A DNA stretch of 64,000 nt, taken from positions 62,001 through 126,000 of the forward strand of contig NZ_JBBKTX010000008.1 of the NCBI RefSeq assembly GCF_044962685.1. Reading direction: 5' to 3'. Position numbers and translations under genes: made by a program. This DNA is from Oceanobacter antarcticus (GTDB lineage Bacteria; Pseudomonadota; Gammaproteobacteria; Pseudomonadales; Oceanobacteraceae). Every line of letters starts with the position of its first letter. Position 1 is the stretch's first letter. This document shows positions 63,588-64,000 of the stretch, in pieces. The notes beneath the pieces are model-generated. The model saw only the letters and a list, made by a program, of their open reading frames with translations, was not told where the DNA came from and searched no databases.

Positions 63588-64000
63588 ATGACGAACTGGT
63601 CGAACCACCGCGATAAGCTTTACCAACAACTCAACTCCCTTGGCGAGGGCAGCAACACACTGATCTCCAATCCGTCTGGTTCAGTCGTTATCAGCCAGGC
63701 CAGCTACGGGGCATTTTCAGGTATCGGCCGCGACCGGCCCTATGCCGTATTTATGTTATGCGTTGGGGGGGGTGGACGAACGGTCAGGAAAAACAACAGC
63801 GTCCTGCTAGACGATGTCTGGCAACCAGGCAGAGCGGGCTTTGCCTTGCCGGAAAGCGCTGCCGAAGGTTTCACCCCCGCCATGGACACATTGGCTATCG
63901 CCTTTGATATCGACGATATTCCCGCCTGCCACAGCGGCTCGATCAACCCGGAAGAATTGCGCCCGGCTACCCGACAACTGTTGGATGACACCCTGCTGAC
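63588..64000 (+). CDS. AraC-family-like regulator, N-terminal part (runs off window)
   Basis: Open from ATG 63588 to the window edge, about 137 residues seen ('MTNWSNHRDKLYQQLNSLGE', 'GSVVISQASYGAFSGIGRDR', 'WQPGRAGFALPESAAEGFTP'). This resembles the effector-binding N-domain of PchR-like AraC regulators that sit divergent to siderophore receptors. The DNA-binding half is outside the window, so the family call is tentative. Confidence 0.55.
   Translation, partial: MTNWSNHRDKLYQQLNSLGEGSNTLISNPSGSVVISQASYGAFSGIGRDRPYAVFMLCVGGGGRTVRKNNSVLLDDVWQPGRAGFALPESAAEGFTPAMDTLAIAFDIDDIPACHSGSINPEELRPATRQLLDDTLL

Overview
The window looks like chromosomal DNA of a marine-type gammaproteobacterium (Oceanospirillales/Saccharospirillaceae-like is my best guess). 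The clues are the polA - DUF2782 - thrB neighbourhood, a Tex / Rho / thioredoxin / Ppx block, DsbA next to cytochromes c4 and c5 and EngB, a CpxRA-like two-component pair, a PnuC-type transporter under a TPP riboswitch, and several TonB receptors. No rRNA and no CRISPR array is visible. One tRNA gene, tRNA-Leu(UAG), is present.

Left part (1-15 kb), accessory metabolism: an HxlR regulator coupled to L-asparaginase I; a molybdenum hydroxylase operon (2Fe-2S subunit, Tat-exported molybdopterin subunit, XdhC and MocA-like maturation factors) followed by a LysR regulator; a zinc alcohol dehydrogenase flanked by two gene wrecks; a DHA2-type MFS pump; an old-yellow-enzyme reductase; a LysE exporter broken by a one-base frameshift; and a SigZ-like ECF sigma factor with a YraQ/ArsP-type permease and a mini-thioredoxin.

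Defence island (15.0-27.1 kb, all on the minus strand): twelve closely packed, mostly overlapping genes built around a type I restriction-modification system. Order of transcription: two unknown small genes (27.0 and 26.8 kb), a half-size hsdS, hsdM, dinD-like, an unlisted 32-codon gene, a full-size hsdS, an ABC-type AAA ATPase, a PIN-domain nuclease, a RhuM-family gene, hsdR, and a YgjP-type metallopeptidase. The ATPase-PIN pair, the small ORF and the two leading genes are the best candidates for something undescribed. A 37-bp direct repeat in the full hsdS could give an in-frame half-size version by recombination.

Central housekeeping (27.4-46.9 kb): glmS, dsbA, cytochromes c4/c5, engB, polA, thrB; then a four-gene thiamine salvage operon (TonB receptor, YkoF-like protein, PnuT-like transporter, thiamine-kinase-like phosphotransferase) behind a TPP riboswitch; htpX, malic enzyme, cpxRA-like genes, an AI-2E family transporter and tRNA-Leu.

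Right part (46.9-64 kb): just after tRNA-Leu lies a GC-rich cassette (EF-hand protein, HlyD-type adaptor, ABC permease, ABC ATPase, and a divergent OmpR/EnvZ-type pair), bracketed by two decayed IS630-family transposase fragments in the same orientation. Housekeeping genes follow (ppx, trxA, rho, tex). The window ends with a siderophore-receptor type locus: TonB receptor, a PepSY membrane protein interrupted by one stop codon, a small membrane protein, and a divergent AraC-like regulator that runs off the edge.
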